This document shows, piece after piece, positions 59,624-64,000 of a DNA stretch of 64,000 nucleotides. The notes under the pieces were generated by a model. The model saw only the letters and a program-made list of their open reading frames with translations. It did not search any database and was not told the origin of the DNA. Position numbers and translations under genes: made by a program. Position 1 is the stretch's first letter, and the number at the start of each line of letters is the position of its first letter. Origin of the DNA: Acidimicrobiaceae bacterium (GTDB lineage: Bacteria; Actinomycetota; Acidimicrobiia; Acidimicrobiales; RAAP-2); NCBI GenBank assembly GCA_003158855.1, contig PMLJ01000018.1, forward strand, positions 104,136 to 168,135, in the 5' to 3' direction.

Positions 59624-60927
59624 GAGCGCCACGCCAATGCGTCAATGAAGCGCCCGCGGTGAGCCAGGAGCCTCTCCGCGTCAAAGGCCCGCGCGAGCGC
59701 GTCACTGCTCAACGTCACCGACTCGTTATTCTCGACGATCTCCCTGAAGTTGCGGCGATCTTCAATCGCTTGTCGAGCGCAGGCCTGGACGATCCGGTAG
59801 CCGTCATCGCGCGACATCCCCGACTCCACGAGCGCCAGCAGCACCGACTGGGAGAACACTAGGCCGAGCGACCCGACAGTCAGATTCTCGAGGGCGCGCT
59901 CGGGGTGCAGCACCAGGCCTTCGGCGAGTCCGGTGGCCTTACGAAGCATGTACACGGTGAGCTGCAGCGCATCGGGCAGGACCACCCGCTCGACGCTCGA
60001 ATGCGAGATGTCGCGCTCGTGCCAGAGGGCCACGTCTTCGAGCCCCGCCTGCAGGTATCCGCGAAGCACGCGGGCGAGGCCGCACAGTCGCTCGGACAGG
60101 ACGGGATTGCGCTTGTGCGGCATCGCCGACGATCCCTTTTGGCCCTTGGTGAACGGCTCCTCGGCCTCGCCCACCTCGCTTCGCGCGAGAAGGCGCACTT
60201 CGAGGGCGAACTGCTCCATCGACGTGCCGAGCGACGCGCAGGCGTACAGCAGTTCGGCGTGGCGATCACGCGCAATCACCTGGGTCGCGGGCACCGGCTC
60301 GAGGCCGAGGGCGCGGCACACGTACTCCTCGACCGCGGGGTCGATGTTCGAATAAGTGCCCACCGCCCCCGAGAGCTTCCCGACCGCGATCGCCTCGCGG
60401 GCACGCTTGGCCCGCTCGATGTCGCGGTTGACCTGCAGCGCAAAGAGTGAGAACTTGGCCCCGTAGGTGGTGGGTTCGGCGTGCATTCCGTGGGTGCGGC
60501 CGGTGATCGGAAGGTTGATCGACTCCACGGCTCGATCCGTCAGGGCGTCTCGCAGGGCGGTCGCTTCGGTGATCACGATGTCCATGGCTCGCGCCAACGT
60601 ATGGCAGAGAGCGGTGTCCACCACGTCGGACGAGGTGAGGCCGTAGTGAATCCACGCGCCTTCAGGCATGCCGATCTTGGCTTGGACGATGTCCACGAAC
60701 GCCGCGGTGTCGTGGTTCGTGATCTGCTCGCGCTCGTCCACTTCGACGACGAATGCCGCGTCGATGAGCGGCCGGCGCTTGCGCAACTGGGCCACGTCGG
60801 CGGCGGGCAGCACCCCCTGCTCGGCAAGCGCCTCGGCGGCGAGGATCTCAACCTCGAGCATCGTGTCGAAGCGATTCTCGTCGCTGAAGAGCGCCGCCAC
60901 GTCCTTGGGTGCGTACCTCGGAATCAT
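59620..60927 (-). CDS. purB: Adenylosuccinate lyase
   Basis: A 435-residue fumarase-superfamily enzyme with the signature GSSAMPHKRNP (catalytic Ser loop), HYGLTSSDVVDTA and TGRTHGMHAEPTT. Cleaves SAICAR and adenylosuccinate, so it acts twice in AMP synthesis. AAAGGAG ribosome-binding site 5 nt before the ATG; 9 nt after purD. Confidence 0.95.
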   Translation of the reverse strand: MIPRYAPKDVAALFSDENRFDTMLEVEILAAEALAEQGVLPAADVAQLRKRRPLIDAAFVVEVDEREQITNHDTAAFVDIVQAKIGMPEGAWIHYGLTSSDVVDTALCHTLARAMDIVITEATALRDALTDRAVESINLPITGRTHGMHAEPTTYGAKFSLFALQVNRDIERAKRAREAIAVGKLSGAVGTYSNIDPAVEEYVCRALGLEPVPATQVIARDRHAELLYACASLGTSMEQFALEVRLLARSEVGEAEEPFTKGQKGSSAMPHKRNPVLSERLCGLARVLRGYLQAGLEDVALWHERDISHSSVERVVLPDALQLTVYMLRKATGLAEGLVLHPERALENLTVGSLGLVFSQSVLLALVESGMSRDDGYRIVQACARQAIEDRRNFREIVENNESVTLSSDALARAFDAERLLAHRGRFIDALAWRS

Positions 60928-60936
60928 TTTTCTCCT

Positions 60937-62181
60937 TTAGACCACGGCGAGGGCGATGTCGGTGCGCATGACTCTTCCCTCAAAGGTTACGAGCGCTGCG
61001 CCCTGGTAGGCGCGCTCACGGGCCAGCCCCAATGTTGGCCCGACTCCGGTGACGGCGAGAACCCGGCCACCCACGGTGACGAAGCTGCCATTCTCGTTTC
61101 GCTTCGAGCCCGCGTGAAAGATCGTGACGCCCTCGACGGGCTCGGCCAGCTGCCCGTCGACGCCCAAGCCGCTGATGAGGTCGCCGGACCTGGGGTTCTG
61201 CGGATAGCCGTGCGAAGCCAGCACCACGGTGACAGCGAAATCCTTGGTCGGAGCGGGCGTCGCCTCGAGGCGTCCCCCGCCCACCCGAACCAGCAGGTCG
61301 AAGAGCGATCCACCGTACAGGGGCACCAGCACCTCGGTTTCGGGGTCTCCGAAACGGACGTTGTACTCGAGGAGCTTGGGGCCCTTCGACGTCAACATCA
61401 CGCCGGCGTAGAGCACCCCACGAAAGTCAATGCCGCGCTTGGCCAACTCCTTCAGCGTGGGCGCCACGATCTCTCGCATCACGCGCTCCACGTGCTCGGG
61501 CGTCATCGCGAGCATGGGCGCGTAGGCCCCCATGCCGCCGGTGTTGGCGCCCTGGTCGGCGTCGCCGACGCGCTTGAAGTCCTGAGCCGGAGCGAGAGGA
61601 ACGGCCGTGGCGCCGTCGCAGAGCACCAGCAGCGAGCACTCCTCGCCGTCGAGTCCCTCCTCGACGATCACCGTGGTACCCGCGTCACCGAAGGCGGCGC
61701 CGCTCAACTTGTCGCGAACATCGGCGCAGGCCCGATTGAAGTCGTCGGTGACGAGGACCCCTTTGCCGGCCGCCAGGCCGTCGGTCTTCACGACGTACGG
61801 CGCCTCCATCGTGGCGAGGAACGCAATGGCCTCCGCCTCGCCGCTGAAGACCCCGAACCGAGCTGTCGGGACACCCGCGGCGTCGAGGAACTCCTTCATG
61901 AACGCCTTGGAGCCCTCGAGGCGTGCGCCGTCGCTACCCGGTCCAACGACGATCTTCCCCTGGGCGCGGAGTCGGTCGGCCAGGCCCTCGACGAGCGGCT
62001 GTTCGGGTCCGATGACGAAGAGGTCGGCTTCGAGATCCTCCGGCGGAGTCCGCACGCAGGTGATGCCGTGGGCCGCAATACCGGCGTTGCCCGGCGTGAC
62101 GACGACCTGCGCGCTCTGGGAGAGCCCCCACGCCAGCGCGTGCTCGCGGGCGCCCGAGCCAACGACGACGACGCGACTCAC
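60937..62181 (-). CDS. purD: Phosphoribosylamine-glycine ligase (GAR synthetase)
   Basis: A 414-residue ATP-grasp enzyme: [16 protein letters not shown] at the start, [45 protein letters not shown] and [14 protein letters not shown] [12 protein letters not shown] near 290. Step 2 of the pathway. Its start overlaps the purA stop by 4 nt. Confidence 0.95.
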   Translation of the reverse strand: MSRVVVVGSGAREHALAWGLSQSAQVVVTPGNAGIAAHGITCVRTPPEDLEADLFVIGPEQPLVEGLADRLRAQGKIVVGPGSDGARLEGSKAFMKEFLDAAGVPTARFGVFSGEAEAIAFLATMEAPYVVKTDGLAAGKGVLVTDDFNRACADVRDKLSGAAFGDAGTTVIVEEGLDGEECSLLVLCDGATAVPLAPAQDFKRVGDADQGANTGGMGAYAPMLAMTPEHVERVMREIVAPTLKELAKRGIDFRGVLYAGVMLTSKGPKLLEYNVRFGDPETEVLVPLYGGSLFDLLVRVGGGRLEATPAPTKDFAVTVVLASHGYPQNPRSGDLISGLGVDGQLAEPVEGVTIFHAGSKRNENGSFVTVGGRVLAVTGVGPTLGLARERAYQGAALVTFEGRVMRTDIALAVV

Positions 62182-63455
62182 GAGGGTCGAACGAACTGCT
62201 CTCGGCCTGGTCCCACCCCGACGACCGAGATGGTCACGCCGATGGTCGATTCCAGGAACTTCACGTAACTCTTGGCCTTCTCGGGCAGTTGGTCGTAACT
62301 GGTGAAGGAGGTGATGTCGCTCTTCCAGCCCGGAAGCACCTCGTAGATCGGCTTCACGTCGTGCAGCACCGACTGATGGTAGGGCGGGTGGTCATAGCGG
62401 ACGCCGGCAGCCTCGTAGCCCACGCAGACCTGGATCTCGTCCAAGGTATCGAGCACGTCAAGCTTGGTGAGGGCGATCTCCGTCAGCGAGTTGAGCCGCG
62501 CCGCCTGGCGGGCCATGACCGCGTCGAACCATCCCACGCGGCGCCGGCGCCCCGTGTTGGTGCCGTACTCGTGTCCGCGCTCCACCAGCAGCTCGGCCAT
62601 TTCGCCGTCGAGCTCGGTCGGGAACGGTCCCGCTCCGACACGCGTCACGTAGGCCTTCGCGATCCCGACGATGCCCGTCAGGTCGCGGGGCCCGAGGCCC
62701 GAGCCCGTGCAGGCTCCGCCGGCGACCGGGTTCGAGGACGTGACGAAGGGGTACGTGCCGTGGTCGAGGTCGAGGAAGGTGGCCTGGGCCCCTTCGAGGA
62801 GAATCCGCTCGCCCCGGGCCAACGCATCGTGCACGATGCCCACGGTGTCGGCGATCATCGGCGCCATGCGCGGAGCCAGTTCGTCCAGGTACTTGGCCGC
62901 GATGTCGTCGGCGCTCATCGCCGGGCGGTTGTAGATCTTGTTCAGTACGAGGTTCTTCTCGTGCAGCACGACGCCGAGCTTCTCTCGAAAGATCTTCGCG
63001 TCGAGCAAGTCCTGCACGCGAAGCCCCACCCGCGACGACTTGTCGGCGTAGGCGGGTCCGATGCCGCGCTTAGTCGTTCCGAGGGCGTTCTTGCCGAGGA
63101 AACGCTCGGTCAGCCGGTCGAGCTCCTGGTGATACGGCATGATCAGGTGCGCGTTTCCCGACACCACGACCCGCGAGACGTCCACGTTCTTCGCGCTCAG
63201 GGTGTCGAGCTCCGCTAACAACACGGCGGGGTCCACGACGACGCCATTCCCGATGACCGGCGTGATATGCGGATAGAGAACCCCGGAAGGAACCAACTGG
63301 AGGGCGAACGCTTCGCCGGCGACGACGATGCGGTGTCCGGCGTTATGGCCGCCTTGATAGCGAACCACCATATCCATGTCACGAGCCAAGAGGTCGGTTA
63401 ACTTCCCTTTGCCTTCGTCACCCCATTGGGTTCCGACTACCACGGTTGCGGGCAC
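62178..63455 (-). CDS. purA: Adenylosuccinate synthetase
   Basis: A 425-residue GTP-dependent ligase: [20 protein letters not shown] (P-loop), [29 protein letters not shown] and [11 protein letters not shown], ending with VGVGPGREQ. Makes adenylosuccinate from IMP and Asp. GTG start with GAGGGAG 5-6 nt upstream, the probable head of the purine unit since 65 nt separate it from clpB. Confidence 0.96.
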   Translation of the reverse strand: MPATVVVGTQWGDEGKGKLTDLLARDMDMVVRYQGGHNAGHRIVVAGEAFALQLVPSGVLYPHITPVIGNGVVVDPAVLLAELDTLSAKNVDVSRVVVSGNAHLIMPYHQELDRLTERFLGKNALGTTKRGIGPAYADKSSRVGLRVQDLLDAKIFREKLGVVLHEKNLVLNKIYNRPAMSADDIAAKYLDELAPRMAPMIADTVGIVHDALARGERILLEGAQATFLDLDHGTYPFVTSSNPVAGGACTGSGLGPRDLTGIVGIAKAYVTRVGAGPFPTELDGEMAELLVERGHEYGTNTGRRRRVGWFDAVMARQAARLNSLTEIALTKLDVLDTLDEIQVCVGYEAAGVRYDHPPYHQSVLHDVKPIYEVLPGWKSDITSFTSYDQLPEKAKSYVKFLESTIGVTISVVGVGPGREQFVRPS

Positions 63456-63520
63456 TTGACTCCCTCGAGACGGCCTCGTTGCAGGCCCAGCCTACCGTAC
63501 GCAAAATCGGTGCTCTGCGC

Positions 63521-64000
63521 CTAGCTGAACGTGATGACGCCGTCGACCTCGTCCACGTTGATCGTGTCGCCGTCGTGGTATGCGCCTTCGAGAACCTTGA
63601 GTGCGATCGGATCCTCGAGCCGGCGCTGTATTACGCGCTTCAACGGCCGAGCTCCGAAGGCCGGATCGTAGCCCTCGCGGGCCAGTTCCTGCGAAGCGGC
63701 GGGCGTCACGTTCAAGACGAGGCGACGCTCGGCGAGACGGCGGCGCAGACGACCGAGCTGAATCCCGACGATGACCGCCAGATCCTTCTCGTCGAGTGCG
63801 CGAAAGCGGATCATGTCGTCGATCCGGTTCACGAACTCGGGCCGGAAGAACTCCAGGGGATCGCCCGGCAGGTTGCTGGTCATGATGAGCACCACGTTCG
63901 TGAAGTTCACCGTCCGGCCCTGTCCGTCGGTCAGACGCCCGTCGTCGAGCACCTGCAGCAGCAGGTTGTAGACGTCGGGGTGGGCCTTCTCGATCTCGTC
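63521..64000 (-). CDS. clpB: ClpB/ClpA-type AAA+ chaperone, C-terminal part (cut by window edge)
   Basis: The last 159 residues of a class I Clp ATPase, open to the right edge. The frame begins [25 protein letters not shown] (Walker B/sensor region of the second AAA+ domain), then [21 protein letters not shown] (arginine finger) and the C-terminal [16 protein letters not shown]. The missing -L/I GF loop means ClpB rather than ClpA/ClpC is likely, but the M-domain lies outside the window. Confidence 0.88.
   Translation of the reverse strand, partial: DEIEKAHPDVYNLLLQVLDDGRLTDGQGRTVNFTNVVLIMTSNLPGDPLEFFRPEFVNRIDDMIRFRALDEKDLAVIVGIQLGRLRRRLAERRLVLNVTPAASQELAREGYDPAFGARPLKRVIQRRLEDPIALKVLEGAYHDGDTINVDEVDGVITFS

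Noticed and set aside
60481..62268. A 595-codon plus-strand frame
   Set aside because: It lies antisense to purB and purD and has no family features; a GC-rich shadow.
1..64000. CRISPR arrays, insertion sequences, integrases, toxin-antitoxin pairs or phage modules
   Set aside because: No regularly spaced repeats, transposase motifs, terminal repeats or tyrosine/serine recombinase signatures were seen; the HicA-like protein has no partner; the tRNA pair shows no attachment-site duplication.

Overview
The window is high-GC DNA with the gene content of an actinobacterium. Acidimicrobiia or a close relative is my best guess. Supporting signs are F420-type LLM and PPOX oxidoreductases, a DUF3052 protein, DinB proteins with a CxxCGF head, PspC/LiaF-like envelope sensing, a compact de novo purine cluster, and many genes that appear to lack a 5' leader (a TAnnnT box 6-7 nt before the start codon). 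The class-level call is inference; no 16S or marker tree is available here.

Region 1 (1-14.5 kb) is a patchwork of single genes. It holds the tail of an Ada-type DNA repair methyltransferase coupled to an EamA exporter, a DFR-like reductase, an alkyl-DHAP-synthase-like flavoenzyme and a TetR repressor. It also holds a F420 LLM oxidoreductase, an unusual long pyruvate kinase homologue without a C-domain, a secreted HNH-like protein, small redox/VOC/ABM proteins, a lipoprotein and an AIM24-family pair closed by a strong hairpin. Several broken genes lie between them (amino-acid permease N-terminus, GNAT, a DUF6458-like membrane protein).

Region 2 (15-31 kb) has a DinB protein, an amidase, and a translationally coupled pair predicted to make 1,3-diaminopropane from aspartate semialdehyde (DABA aminotransferase plus DABA decarboxylase). 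It continues with a methyltransferase, a DUF1295 membrane protein, a second but broken CxxCGF-DinB gene, a secreted phosphoesterase, an L,D-transpeptidase, a radical SAM/SPASM enzyme, an MBL hydrolase, DUF3052, an exported alpha/beta hydrolase, trhO and DUF2804.

Region 3 (31-49 kb) has a CMD protein, an Lrp regulator divergent from a membrane protein with helically phased repeats between them, an S51-like peptidase and a YhgE-like membrane protein. A three-part LiaFSR-like envelope-stress locus follows (PspC/LiaF-like protein opposite a PspC-histidine kinase and a LuxR-type regulator), then a beta-decarboxylating dehydrogenase, an SdsA1-like alkylsulfatase and a PiT phosphate transporter. It also contains decayed genes: ASCH protein, Asp/Glu racemase, DUF4405-like membrane protein and an EamA transporter with one frameshift.

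Region 4 (49-64 kb) has tRNA-Asp and tRNA-Phe, a class C beta-lactamase-like hydrolase, then the housekeeping purine block on the minus strand: (clpB end) purA-purD-purB-purC-purS-purQ-[4-TM protein]-purL // PHP phosphoesterase on the plus strand // purF-purM-pyrE. Overlapping ATGA junctions tie most of these genes together.

I saw no insertion sequence, integrase, phage module, CRISPR array or rRNA. I did not find a convincing wholly new system. The most informative signals are the leaderless start architecture, the run of genes broken by single-base shifts (often in G/C homopolymers, so either real decay or sequence error), the LiaFSR-like locus, the diaminopropane operon and the odd pyruvate kinase homologue.
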